From positions 2,790,001 through 2,854,000 of the forward strand of contig OY970217.1 of NCBI GenBank assembly GCA_963713965.1: a stretch of DNA of 64,000 bases. The letters run 5' to 3'. Shown here piece by piece: positions 9,613-19,002 of this stretch. How positions within the stretch are numbered: the stretch's first letter is position 1; every line of letters begins with the position of its first letter. The stretch is from CALAGB01 sp963713965. GTDB taxonomy: Bacteria > Chloroflexota > Chloroflexia > Thermomicrobiales > Thermomicrobiaceae. The notes under the pieces were generated by a model. It worked only from the letters and a program-made list of their open reading frames with translations, did no database searches and was not told the DNA's origin. The position numbers and the translations under genes were made by a program.

Positions 9613-9972
9613 GTGCAGAAGAGCCAGCCACGGTCGGAGATGTTGATCTATGTGGAAGGGCTCAACGTCGCCCTTGCGATCTGGCTGATCGCGTCACCCT
9701 ACATCCTCTCCTATACCGCATGGTCATCCGCGCGTCTCACTTCCGAATTCTTCGGCGGGTTGATCCTCGGAATGGCCATCACCCGCATGGCGATGCCGCA
9801 ACGGAATTATTGGTGGCTCTCCTTCGGGGACGTGTTTCTCGGAATTTGGGTAGCCATCTCTCCGTGGGTCCTCGGCTACCATTACGATACGTCGGCTGAG
9901 ATAAACGCCGTCGTGGTCGGCGTGCTGGTCGCGCTCATTGCAGCCACCGGTTTCCTGCGGCCACGCGCGTAG
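9613..9972 (+). CDS. SPW repeat-containing membrane protein
   Basis: This small protein of 119 residues has four predicted membrane helices and two copies of the SPW motif (ASPYILSYT near residue 34 and ISPWVLGY near residue 85). That is the SPW-repeat family, a small integral membrane family of unknown function common in Actinobacteria and Chloroflexota. The GTG at 9613 is chosen because AGGAGAGAGG lies 7 bases upstream; longer starts would place this ribosome site inside the coding region. It is divergent from the glycoside hydrolase. Its last 22 codons occur again as a 74-bp copy at 13617-13690. Confidence 0.8.
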   Translation: MQKSQPRSEMLIYVEGLNVALAIWLIASPYILSYTAWSSARLTSEFFGGLILGMAITRMAMPQRNYWWLSFGDVFLGIWVAISPWVLGYHYDTSAEINAVVVGVLVALIAATGFLRPRA

Positions 9973-9976
9973 AATC
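9903..9976. repeat. 74-bp direct repeat, copy 1 (3' end of SPW gene)
   Basis: Bases 9903-9976 match 13617-13690 at 71 of 74 positions in the same orientation. This copy is the functional 3' end of the SPW-repeat gene plus GAATC after its stop. The two copies bracket the 3.2-kb gene for the FN3 protein. Confidence 0.9.
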
Positions 9977-10368
9977 CATCTGGCAACTTTGACTCTCGAG
10001 CCCATGCAATTGCATGGGCTCTGGTTGTTCTGATTCTCCAACTGAGTCCCACTTGACGAAGCATCCTCGAGCAGATATTCGCAGCAATCAGTGTTTCTCG
10101 TCATTACAGAGTCAGTCTCCCTTCTGTCCAAAACCCCAATTTCATTTCGTTTCACTTCACACACTCGCTCTTGACACTGTAGTTGGGCGTGCTAGGTTGC
10201 ATCCGAACTCTATTGTGAATTCAGGTCGATAGCGTGGCGTGACATCGGGGTCGTGGAGACATATCTTGCGGCCGCCAATGGCTGTGGGGGCGATTCAATG
10301 ACCGCATCCGCTTATTTGGGAGTGGTCCGTGCCTCAACAGTTGAGCGGGGACGTTGGAGGGTATCAAG
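9973..10368 (+). promoter_or_regulatory. Intergenic region with a terminator-like palindrome and a possible promoter
   Basis: A perfect 24-base palindrome (12-bp arms, AGCCCATGCA on the left) spans 9998-10021 just after the SPW gene and could form a terminator hairpin, though the following tract is only moderately T-rich. A TTGACA hexamer stands at 10171-10176, but the best -10 partner 16-17 bases on is poor (TAGGTT). The ribosome site for the next gene is GGAGGG at 10356-10361. I see no other gene in this stretch. Confidence 0.45.
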
Positions 10369-13300
10369 ATGTTGAAGCGAATCAATGTGGTTGGGCGATC
10401 AACGTTTGTTGCAATAGTCGCTTCGCTCATATTGTTGTGCGTAGGCCCGCTGTCGTTAGCTGCCCAAGCGGCAGCCAATGATGCAACCCAACGAGCCGCG
10501 ATCTCTGCTTCGAGTCCCCAAAGCTTCGACGAACTTTCCTATCAATCTTCGGCTGGGGATGCATTCACTAAGACATGGGAGCGAACCGACAAACTGGTTG
10601 CGAGCAGCCAAGTCAACCGCACGTGGATGTGGGGACCCCAGCCGAATACCGGTGAACTGACCGAACCGTATCAAGAGTCTCCTGGTGGACAACGCACCGT
10701 CGAATACTTCGACAAGAGCCGCATGGAGATCACCCATCCGGATGGCGACCCCAACTCGATCTGGTACGTCACGAACGGCCTCTTGGCGGAAGAACTCATC
10801 ACAGGACGTATGCAGGTCGGTGACAGCACATATGAGCAACGATCGCCTGCCAATGTAAACATCGCTGGAGATGCGAACGACCCGGACGGACCGACCTACG
10901 CGACATTCAATCCCTTGATGGGCTACGGAGCGATTCCCAACGGCTGGAAGGTCACGCAGACGGTGGATCGCGCGGGAACGGTCAGCGCTGACGCGTCACT
11001 TGATTCATATGGCGTGACGGCAATGGATGTCGGTGCGCCGACTAATCACAACGTGGCGTCGGTCTTCTGGGACTTCATGAACAGCTCAGGACCGGTGTAT
11101 CAGAACGGACAGACGATAACCGACAAGCTGTCACCGAATCCGTTCTATCCCACGGGATACCCACTGACCGAAGCCTATTGGACGCATGTCTTGGTGGGCG
11201 GAGTCTCCAAGCTGGTGTTGGTGCAGGTTTTCGAGCGTCGCGTCCTCACCTACACGCCGAGCAACTCAGACGGGTGGAAGGTGGAAGCGGGGAACGTTGG
11301 GCAGCACTATTATGCGTGGCGGTATGGTGGTGACTCGGCCGCTTCAAGTACCGTCGTTGCCCAAGAGGCTATCAGTGCGTCGGCAGGAGGCGTCGTTACA
11401 ACGTCGGATGGCGTGAAGATAAATGTCCCGGCTGGAGCGCTCTCAAATGACGGCACGATTACGGTTTCGAATCTAGATCCCTCCGTGCAGGGCCAGGGAA
11501 ATGGGAACCTGTTTATTTCCAACGGCATCCCGCGTTCAATCGAACTGAACGGCGCCCAGCTGGTAGGGAGTGTCACGATTGAGATACCGTACGATCCAGC
11601 AAAGGTGTCGACCCCGGACGACTTGGTCCTGACGTACTTCGACCAATCGATCGGCCAATGGGTTCCCGTGGCTGCTTCGGTGGACGCTGCTCGCCGCGTT
11701 CTTGTCTACCAGACAAATCATCTTTCGTGGTGGAACCTGTCGACGTGGAACTTGGACGCGATTCGTGCCGTCATGAAGAATCTCGTTGGTGGTGACTTGT
11801 CGGGCATCCTCAAGGCTGTAGTGACATTGACGAGAACGTGTGATGCCTCCAAATCCTGGGTGTCGGTTGATAACAGCATGACCAAGGATTGGGAAAAAGG
11901 ATGTGTCGATGGCGATCCGACCAACGATCGGGCCACCTTGGACGTATTTGACACCAGATCGTTCCCAATAACTGTTTCCTCAGGGACGGGAGTATTGGCC
12001 AGCACGCTACTCCTGCCAGGAGATTCGGTGTCATTCTCAGCGACCCCTGGCCAGCTGCCAGTCGTTGTGCAGGCGCAAATGGATAACGTGGCTTGGGCTG
12101 CACTTATCATCGACGTTGTGGATACAGTTTTCAAACAGATAGTCAAGTTTAAGACCAACCCAGATTACGTGAAATGTGCAGCCGGTGGGGTCGCGTCGGC
12201 GTCCAATGTGTTTATTCAGGACATCGCCGGATCTCTGGACCAATCTTCAGATCTGACCAGCACATTGATCAACGTGCTGAAGTCAGAAGAGTTTCTGACA
12301 GCATTCATGAAGGTGTCGGTGAACTGTGCCTCGCAGTTTGGCGGCCAAGCTCTGAACGCGCTGTTTCAGAAGATCTTGTCCACCGGGATCATGAGCTTTC
12401 TGGACAAGATGACTGGCGGGTGGGTACGTGCACTGGCGAATATCGCCGGTACGGTCGCAGACGTGGTATTGGGCGTCTATGAGGGAGGCGGCCAAGTCAC
12501 GTTTAAGAACGTGAACCAGCTGTCCGTTCCCAGCAATCTCGAAGCTGTCACCATTGACCAGCACTCAGTCAATCTCACTTGGAACGACAACTCCAATAAC
12601 GAGGATGGGTTCAAGATCTACGGATCAGCCGGGACTTACATTGGGCAAGTCGGAGCGAACATAAGAACGTACACGGTGGGTGGCCTCGATCCGAATTCGA
12701 ATCACTGTTATGTAGTAACAGCCTTCAACTCCAGTGGTGAATCGGCAAAATCCGACCAAGCATGTGCGACGACCGGTCAGTTTGCGCCATCCGCTCCAAG
12801 CAACGCGCAGATTGTCCCAGTGGATGCTGGTTCTGGATGGATGTTGACCTGGCAGGACAACTCCAACAACGAAGACGGGTTTCAGATCGCAGGCGACTAC
12901 TACGATCAAACTCCAGTAAACATCCAACAGACTGGTGCGAACGTCGAGTCGTACGTGTTGTCGGCTGACCAGGCGGGGTATGACTGCTTCGACGTGAGTG
13001 CATTCAATTCCGGAGGATATTCCGGTTGGTCGAATTGGGCATGCAAACCGACTGTTCCCGCGCCCCCAAGCAATGTGCAGACCGTGGCCCTGAGCCCCAC
13101 CGAGGTACGAGTTACCTGGCAGGACAACTCGAACAATGAAGACGGGTTCGTTGTGCGCAAGGACTACAACGTTACCGTTGGTGCCGACACGACATCATAC
13201 GTTTGGGAGAACGTGAGCCCCGACACATGGTGGTGCTTTGAGGTTGCCGCTTATAACGCTGCCGGTCAGTCCGATTGGTCCGATTGGTCATGTCTTTGGA

Positions 13301-13611
13301 CGCCACCTGAAGGAGGTCCACCGGCAGTCCCGACTAACGTTCAGGCGACCTGGCAGACCAACTCGAATGCAGATATCGCGAACGCGTTGATCCTCACGTG
13401 GTCTGACAATTCAAACAACGAAACTGGCTTCGAGATCTTCGGCGGATACTACAACAGCAACGTGGCCGATTCACTTGGGACGGTTCCCGCAAACTCGACC
13501 GGAGCCGATGTCTCCTACCAGTATTGGGAGCTTGGATATCAGTGCTTCATCTTGAAGTCTTATAACGACTACGGGTACTCTGACTGGTCCAATTGGGCCT
13601 GCGCCCCGTGA
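10369..13611 (+). CDS. Large secreted protein with ZU5-like domain and four fibronectin type III repeats
   Basis: This is a 1080-residue exported protein. The ATG at 10369 is preceded by GGAGGG at 7 bases; a signal peptide of about 34 residues ends near AAQAAA. Residues about 45-330 form an uncharacterised module with paired RTWMWGP and EYFDKSRMEIT motifs, which I associate with Chloroflexota extracellular proteins. A ZU5-like segment (GGVVTTSDGVKINVPAGAL) follows. The C-terminus has four FN3 domains from about 12520, 12790, 13060 and 13321. Each has a W-x-DNSNN-E/T-GF core and a late Cys-containing strand, suggesting one conserved Cys per repeat or domain pair. It probably acts at the cell surface in adhesion or matrix binding. 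No catalytic motif was seen. Confidence 0.8.
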   Translation: MLKRINVVGRSTFVAIVASLILLCVGPLSLAAQAAANDATQRAAISASSPQSFDELSYQSSAGDAFTKTWERTDKLVASSQVNRTWMWGPQPNTGELTEPYQESPGGQRTVEYFDKSRMEITHPDGDPNSIWYVTNGLLAEELITGRMQVGDSTYEQRSPANVNIAGDANDPDGPTYATFNPLMGYGAIPNGWKVTQTVDRAGTVSADASLDSYGVTAMDVGAPTNHNVASVFWDFMNSSGPVYQNGQTITDKLSPNPFYPTGYPLTEAYWTHVLVGGVSKLVLVQVFERRVLTYTPSNSDGWKVEAGNVGQHYYAWRYGGDSAASSTVVAQEAISASAGGVVTTSDGVKINVPAGALSNDGTITVSNLDPSVQGQGNGNLFISNGIPRSIELNGAQLVGSVTIEIPYDPAKVSTPDDLVLTYFDQSIGQWVPVAASVDAARRVLVYQTNHLSWWNLSTWNLDAIRAVMKNLVGGDLSGILKAVVTLTRTCDASKSWVSVDNSMTKDWEKGCVDGDPTNDRATLDVFDTRSFPITVSSGTGVLASTLLLPGDSVSFSATPGQLPVVVQAQMDNVAWAALIIDVVDTVFKQIVKFKTNPDYVKCAAGGVASASNVFIQDIAGSLDQSSDLTSTLINVLKSEEFLTAFMKVSVNCASQFGGQALNALFQKILSTGIMSFLDKMTGGWVRALANIAGTVADVVLGVYEGGGQVTFKNVNQLSVPSNLEAVTIDQHSVNLTWNDNSNNEDGFKIYGSAGTYIGQVGANIRTYTVGGLDPNSNHCYVVTAFNSSGESAKSDQACATTGQFAPSAPSNAQIVPVDAGSGWMLTWQDNSNNEDGFQIAGDYYDQTPVNIQQTGANVESYVLSADQAGYDCFDVSAFNSGGYSGWSNWACKPTVPAPPSNVQTVALSPTEVRVTWQDNSNNEDGFVVRKDYNVTVGADTTSYVWENVSPDTWWCFEVAAYNAAGQSDWSDWSCLWTPPEGGPPAVPTNVQATWQTNSNADIANALILTWSDNSNNETGFEIFGGYYNSNVADSLGTVPANSTGADVSYQYWELGYQCFILKSYNDYGYSDWSNWACAP

Positions 13612-13616
13612 CATCC

Positions 13617-13690
13617 AAACGCCGTCGTGGTCGGAGTACTGGTCGCGCTCATCGCAGCCACCGGTTTCCTGCGGCCACGCGCGTAGAATC
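13617..13690. repeat. 74-bp direct repeat, copy 2 (remnant of an SPW gene 3' end)
   Basis: This copy of 9903-9976 has three substitutions. It encodes the same C-terminal 22 residues (ending TGFLRPRA, stop) but has no upstream SPW coding sequence; it starts 5 bases after the stop of the FN3 protein gene. It is therefore a decayed gene end or a recombination scar. Confidence 0.9.
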
Positions 13691-13710
13691 ATCCCACTCG
13701 TGACAGATTG

Positions 13711-13740
13711 GCCCCGGCAACGGTCGGGGCTTTACTTTTG
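13711..13740 (+). terminator. Rho-independent terminator
   Basis: GCCCCG (13711-13716) pairs with CGGGGC (13725-13730) around an 8-base loop and is followed by TTTACTTTTG. It is placed to end transcription of the FN3 protein gene. From here to about 14100 no gene is apparent; small reading frames there have no ribosome site or family resemblance. Confidence 0.7.
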
Positions 13741-14101
13741 CCGGATATTTTGAAGGGACGTCCTTCCACCGCGTTGATCTCGTGCAACCACAACACGACG
13801 AACCCGTTAAAACGACGAAGCCATTGGAGCACTCGCGGCCGCGGATTGCGCGAATCCCTGTCAAGTGGGTGTGGAGCCATGGCTGATGAGGTCGCGCGGC
13901 GATACTGTTTCACTCATCCGTCACGCTGTCAGGAAATTGTCAGGTCCAAGTGCGCGACCATTGGGTGTTTCGTGCGTTTGTACAGTGTAGGGAACGCGTT
14001 TCGGCGCTAACCCGACTTGTCATCATACGGACACCGCGATTCCAGGATCGGGTGAGCGCATCCAATCGTGGCATCGGGGTGTCCGTAGGGGGCACCATCC
14101 G

Positions 14102-14131
14102 TTGACAGCGGTAGGGAAGGCTTCCTATACT
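14102..14131 (+). promoter_or_regulatory. Strong sigma-70-type promoter for the surface-layer-like gene
   Basis: TTGACA at 14102-14107 and TATACT at 14126-14131 are separated by 18 bases. The gene starts about 150 bases downstream, so a long 5' untranslated region is implied. An AAAGGAG ribosome site is at 14275-14281. A near-consensus promoter fits an abundant product. Confidence 0.7.
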
Positions 14132-14289
14132 GCTGAACGGGAAACTTTGCTAGTACGAACATGGGGAAGTGGAAAGGAGGTTGTGGGGGATTCACTCCTT
14201 CGGAACTGGATTCGTAGCGTCTTCGTGTGACGTTTAGTGGTTCGTGAGCTCGCGAAGTTAAACATGCGGCCGCGAAAGGAGTTTACGAG

Positions 14290-16457
14290 TTGAGAAAAGT
14301 CAAGTTTCTCAACGTAACGTTCGCCCTCGCGATGGTAGCAGGATTGTTTGCTGCAAGCGTGGCGAGCGTGGGAGCGGTTTCTCCGGTCTACGGACCTGAG
14401 ATTGCCGGAACCCCAACGATCTTCTTCCCGTTTGTCTATAACGGGACGATGATCGACGGTATGGGACCGTTCGACGGCTCCATCACCATTCAGAATCAGA
14501 ACGCACTTACCATCGGTGTTGATATCACGAACGCGGCTGGCGACAGCATCGCTTCCGGTATCAACCTCAACCCGCGTGCCTCAAAGACCTGGAGCGCTTC
14601 GCAGCTGGGTCTTGCCGATGGCGGCGAGGGCGTGATCGCGACGGCTTTCTGGCCGTCCAGCTCGATCAACACCCTGCTCGACCTGCGGATGTGCGCGCCG
14701 GTGAATCAGTACACCGAGACGGTCACCAAGGGTGACCCGAACACCACTGATTCCCTGCAGCACTCGCCGGTCGCAAACGTGGCCTCGGTCGCGTGGACTG
14801 ACAGACACGGATCCGCAGAATCCGGTCGTCCGATGACATACGCCTACGGCACCGACTACACGGTTGACTGGGCAAACGGTGGGATCAAGTGGAGCCCGGC
14901 CGGCGCTGAGCCGCCAACGGGCGTGCAGTACGTCGTCGTATACGATTCACGGCTGACTGCGGAACTCCGACCATCGGTGGCGTCGAGAAGCACGTCGCTC
15001 CGACGCAGAACGCCGTTGCGGTCAAGACCAGCTCCGACCAGACCAGTGTCGACGGCTACAGCGCTGTCGGTTACTGCGACATGGCTGTTGCCATGGACGA
15101 GGTCGTCAGTGGTTGTGACCTGGGCCAGGGCATCTCGGTTCCTGAGCTCGACCTTGAGAACCAGTCCCGCTGGATCCTGCCGATCGCGCAGACCAACACG
15201 GGTTGGGACTCTGTTATCCGCGTAACTAACGTCTCCGGTGCCGATGGCATTGGCGTTAGCGCGCTCTTCTACGCAGCTGATGGCCAGGGCGTCAATGGCC
15301 CGAGCGAGCAGCTGTTCAGCACGACCCTCAGCAGTGGCGAAACCTTCAGCTGGGATCTGATGAACGACGGCAACTTCCCAACCGGAGTTGTTGGCTCGGT
15401 CTGGATCGACGCTGACGCTGGTGTTGTGGCGAGCATCGACCGCGTGAAGCCAGCGACCGACATGGCGATGGTGAACGTGGCGCAGCCGCGAAACGACAAC
15501 GCGCTCAACTACTTCCGCATCTTCGGGCAGAACCCGACGACGAAGTACGCGCCGTTGATCTTCAAGGCCTACAACAACTGGAATACCGGTATCAACGTTG
15601 CCAACCTGTCGTCTAACTCGAACACGGTTACGGTAACGTTCTACAACTACCTCGACAACTCGACATCGTCTGACACCAAGACGATCCCGCCGCGGGCCAT
15701 GGAGTACTTCTACTGGCCAGGCACAGGCACCGACATCAACCTCGGCGCCAGTGGCATCAGCGCGGCCGTCGTGTCCGGATCTGATCCGATCGCGGCAGCA
15801 GTTGACGAGGTCAAGTACGTCGGCGGCCAGGGTATGGGCCACGCAATGTCCTACCCGGCTCAGTACGGCGCATACGCCGGCTTCGCGTGGGATACTTCAC
15901 AGTTCCCATTCTTGGCTGACTTGATTCAGAACGCGACTGGCTTCGGCGCGGGCCGCGTCTTCTACAACTGGGAGCTCGATCTCCCGCTGTTGCAGAAGGG
16001 CAGCACCGTCACTGGCTTGGGCGACTTCTCAGGTATCAACCTGTTCAACGCCGACCCGAGCGAGGGCGTGACCGCGTGGGTTCAGTTCGTTGACACCGCC
16101 GGTATCCCGGTTGCGCCGACGACTGGCTCCAACGAGTCTGAGAAACCGATCCAGGTTCCGATCGGGGCGCTATCGTCCCACACGATCTACACCGCGGATT
16201 ACTCGGAGCTTCCGGGTGGATTCGTCGGGTCGGCGGTCGTCGGTGTTGTTTACCCGACGCTCGCTGAGGCAGCCGCCAAGATCGCTGTCGGCCCGCTGGT
16301 CGGCGTCTCGAACAATGTCAACTACGACGTGAGCGGCGATGGATCGTCCGTGTTCAACATGAACCCGGCCTTCCACTTCCTGCCAAACGTCCCCGAGGGC
16401 TGTCTGTATCCGGGCTTCAGCTTCCAAGTTGGTGGCCCGCTTACATGCGTGCCGTAG
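14290..16457 (+). CDS. Secreted surface-layer-like protein with Ig-like repeats, frameshifted
   Basis: One locus of about 722 residues is split by a single-base shift near 14948-14951, where VVVYDS continues as ADCGTPTIGGV in the next frame. The start is TTG at 14290, 8 bases after AAAGGAG, followed by a signal peptide ending near ASVGAVS. The mature part is Gly/Ser/Thr/Asn-rich and made of about four modules of 120-160 residues. Each has a PL/PI-x-WN/GW-x-S-I-x-V-x-N core, a segment with FY and GSA/GSV-x-V strands, and an (I/V)AAAVDEV- or VASIDRV-like end. No catalytic motif is present. The strong promoter, leading signal peptide and two downstream hairpins suggest an abundant cell-surface or S-layer component. 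That function is inferred. Confidence 0.7.
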
Positions 16458-16467
16458 GACCAACTAG

Positions 16468-16497
16468 TCATCGCTCGGGCTTCGGCTCGAGCGATGA
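16468..16497 (+). terminator. Hairpin with TTCG tetraloop after the surface-layer-like gene
   Basis: TCATCGCTCG (16468-16477) pairs with CGAGCGATGA (16488-16497); inner GGC and GCT close a TTCG loop. No T-tract follows, so this may stabilise the mRNA 3' end instead of terminating it alone. Confidence 0.55.
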
Positions 16498-16550
16498 TCA
16501 TGGCGGTCTAACCAAGCTCGCGAGTAGCTAACCCAAACGCACACGAAGAT

Positions 16551-16590
16551 GAGCGCCCCTGGCGGAAACGCCGGGGGCGCTCTCTTTCGT
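16551..16590 (+). terminator. Rho-independent terminator with GAAA tetraloop
   Basis: The 32 bases 16551-16582 fold into a 14-bp stem (GAGCGCCCC on the left, GGGGCGCTC on the right) with a GAAA loop, followed by TCTTTCG. This is the strongest terminator seen in the window and would close the surface-layer-like transcript. Confidence 0.85.
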
Positions 16591-16681
16591 ATGGCCGACC
16601 GATCCACCGAGTTGCGGGAGATGCCAAATCATCCTTTAGATCACCATGCATAATGATGGTCCATTGTTTGGATTTCAGTCG

Positions 16682-16894
16682 GTAGGGGCGACATTTATGG
16701 CGCCCAACGGCCGATGTGGTTGGGCGCCATAATGGTGATTGATCAATTACTTCGGTATCTGGTGACCATCGTCGGCCTACGGCCGACAGAGGGCACCGGT
16801 CCCTCCCCTGCGTTTGGCCGCGTACGTTCAGTCCCGGGTGAACGTCGGGCGACTACCGGTTTATTTCGTCAATCACCATAAATGTCGCCCCTAC
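16682..16894. mobile_element. MITE-like element with 19-bp terminal inverted repeats
   Basis: GTAGGGGCGACATTTATGG at 16682-16700 is exactly the reverse complement of 16876-16894. Inside lie a perfect 14-bp inverted repeat (16695-16708 with 16719-16732) and a GTCGGCC/GGCCGAC hairpin. The 213-bp unit has no coding capacity. Its interior and right part resemble the intergenic region 22880-23085. I found no convincing target-site duplication. The rest of 16591-17227 holds no recognisable gene; the ribosome site AAGGAG for the next gene is at about 17212. Confidence 0.65.
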
Positions 16895-17227
16895 GGGTCA
16901 CGACGAAACGAGTCAATCGTTATGCATCCCACTGTAAGCCGTCCGAGATCCCACTCTTGGCGTCACGACCCCCAGATGAGCTTTTTACGAAGGGCGCGTT
17001 GTGCTTTTCGCCCGCTTGAGTGAGTCTCCTTGGCCGCGCATCTGGTGGAACTCATCCTGCATCGTTGAGTGGCGACGCAGCAGGACGAGTTCATGATCGG
17101 TCAGTCACGTTTGGTTTACACTCTGTTAGAGAGTGCGACGTTCATCGAGCGTGGTTGGCGCGTCCGTCACTGTCGTCGTTCGTTCAGTAGGTAGGGGACA
17201 GAGCAGGCGGAAGGAGAATACGCAATC

Positions 17228-18778
17228 ATGGAGCGTAGGGGACAGACCGAAAACCGGTCATTATGGGGGAAAGCAAGCCTACTCCGCCTGATCGCAGGCG
17301 CGTCGATGATCGTCGCGCTGATGCTGCCGGCCATGTCGGCGGGCGCCGCGGTCGTGAACGGGGATGGCTGGGAATTCCAAACGGCTGCTTGCAACGGCAG
17401 CATTGGTATCGCGACTGGGAAGTACGAGATCGGGCCGGGCGTGCCGCCGATGGGCTCGGGGTCATTCGAAATGGCACTTCCAGCCGGTCCGGCGTACCCA
17501 CAGCTGCAAAACGCGGACTTTGATGGTACTCCGCTGAGCCAGATCACATCGCTGAGCTATTCAACGTATGTCAACGCCAATGGTGAGCCAACGGCCGCAC
17601 CCTTCATTCTGTTTGAAGTCGATCAGAATGGTGACGGTGTTGTTGATGACGAGCTCGTCTATCAGCCTGGCGTCCAGGGAGTTACGATCCCAGGGAAGGT
17701 CTGGAAGACGTGGGACGCGCTCACCGGCAAGTGGTGGTCGGTTCAGGGAATGGCCGGGATGGGTGTTGGCACCTCTGGTAAGTCCCTGAGTGATTACCTG
17801 GCTGCCTATCCGGGAGCGACGATCGTCAACGCGAACGGCGGCGGATTCCGCATGGCGGCCGGTTGTGTCGGGAGCGGCTGGTCGGGATTTGTCGGCAACT
17901 TCGACGCACTCGTCATCGGCGTCAATAGCTCCAACATCATCTACGATTTCGAACCGGATGGCGTCCACATCACCTCTCCGTCGACGGGTGACAATCATCC
18001 GGGACTGCCGTCCTTCAACACTCTGAGCCCGGTGCCGTTCGGCACGGTAGCTCCTGGAGACGTCACCATCTCGTCCGAGATCACGTCCGACGACGCGATC
18101 AGCAGTGTGGCGATGACGCTCAATGGTGAGGACATCACTCCGACCATCTCGCAGCCGCTCGACACCGATGTTATTGCCTCGTCGACTCAGTCGCTGACTG
18201 CGGGCACGTACACCGTGGTCATGACGGCGACGGACAGCAATGATGATACGTTCTCGTCTCAGTGGGATTTCGTCGTCTCCAGCAATCAGGGGGATAACGA
18301 GTGGTTCTATGCTGACGGTACGCCGAAGACGGATCAGATCAACGCGACTGTGACTTCGTTGGTGCAGGCGTTCCGCTGGCATCTCTTCGGCCAGACGTGG
18401 GATGGTCAGAGTCATCCGGAGATTCCGACTCACTCCAGCACCGTGACCAATGCCGCGCCATTGTCCAACTGGGTCACTGGGACAACGTTTGACGAGGATG
18501 CGACTAATGCCACGTTGACCAGCCTGGTTCAGGCCTTCCGCTGGCACTTCTGGGGCATTTCCTGGGACGGCAGCGCCCACCCGGAGATGCCGACGCATGC
18601 TGGCGTTGTGCTTCCACCGCAGAGCATCTCGGCCTGGTTTACCGCGGACGGTACGCCGATCCCAGAAAACATCAGCGCGACACTAAAGAGTCTGGTTCAG
18701 GCGTTCCGCTGGCACTTCTGGGGCAACTCATGGGATGGCCAGCACCACTTCACCGACATGCCGACGCATGCCTATTAG
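17228..18778 (+). CDS. Secreted protein with three C-terminal LVQAFRWH repeats
   Basis: This 516-residue exported protein has AAGGAG upstream and a signal peptide ending near AMSAGAAV. Residues about 40-230 are a globular domain with no family I recognise, including a VDQNGDGVVDDELV stretch that could bind calcium. Residues about 255-350 look like an Ig/bacterial FN3-type beta domain. The C-terminus has three tandem repeats with conserved Trp at 359, 415 and 470 and period 55-56. Each contains (T/K)SLVQAFRWH, then F/W-G-x-S/T-WDG-x-x-H and PTH. The repeats resemble no sorting or carbohydrate module known to me. A surface-attachment or ligand-binding role is a guess. Confidence 0.7.
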   Translation: MERRGQTENRSLWGKASLLRLIAGASMIVALMLPAMSAGAAVVNGDGWEFQTAACNGSIGIATGKYEIGPGVPPMGSGSFEMALPAGPAYPQLQNADFDGTPLSQITSLSYSTYVNANGEPTAAPFILFEVDQNGDGVVDDELVYQPGVQGVTIPGKVWKTWDALTGKWWSVQGMAGMGVGTSGKSLSDYLAAYPGATIVNANGGGFRMAAGCVGSGWSGFVGNFDALVIGVNSSNIIYDFEPDGVHITSPSTGDNHPGLPSFNTLSPVPFGTVAPGDVTISSEITSDDAISSVAMTLNGEDITPTISQPLDTDVIASSTQSLTAGTYTVVMTATDSNDDTFSSQWDFVVSSNQGDNEWFYADGTPKTDQINATVTSLVQAFRWHLFGQTWDGQSHPEIPTHSSTVTNAAPLSNWVTGTTFDEDATNATLTSLVQAFRWHFWGISWDGSAHPEMPTHAGVVLPPQSISAWFTADGTPIPENISATLKSLVQAFRWHFWGNSWDGQHHFTDMPTHAY

Positions 18779-18834
18779 TGGTTCCTGATCCATCATCAGG
18801 AGTTGGTGGCCGAGTAACCGAAACGAAACGTAGG

Positions 18835-18868
18835 CGTCGAGGGAGGCCGCCGGCGGTCTCCCTTCGAC
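18835..18868 (+). terminator. Hairpin downstream of the LVQAFRWH-repeat gene
   Basis: GTCGA-GGGAG pairs with CTCCC-TTCGAC around an inner CCGCCGGCGG palindrome. The stem is very GC-rich but lacks a clear T-tract, so termination is probable but not certain. Confidence 0.5.
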
Positions 18869-19002
18869 GTGGGCGCGCGTCGAGCTGGGGGAACCGTAGG
18901 GGTGTAACAATTTAATGTGGTCGGGATTGGCGGCAAGCATCGAGCGACGCGCCGCCACCGTATTGGATTTAGTTAATCGAACCAGCTCGAAAGGAAGCCC
19001 TT

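Noticed and set aside
13708..14010. Possible 100-codon gene after the FN3 protein
   Set aside because: It begins inside the terminator hairpin, has no ribosome site and resembles nothing known.
14856..15842. Minus-strand frame of 328 codons over the surface-layer-like gene
   Set aside because: It is an antisense shadow rich in Arg, Val and Asp; the plus strand has a signal peptide, promoter and terminators.
16468..16894. CRISPR array
   Set aside because: The inverted repeats are nested hairpins and terminal repeats, with no regularly spaced direct repeats or spacers; none was seen anywhere in the window.
17561..18598. Minus-strand frame of 345 codons over the LVQAFRWH-repeat gene
   Set aside because: It is an antisense shadow; the repeat pattern is only coherent on the plus strand.
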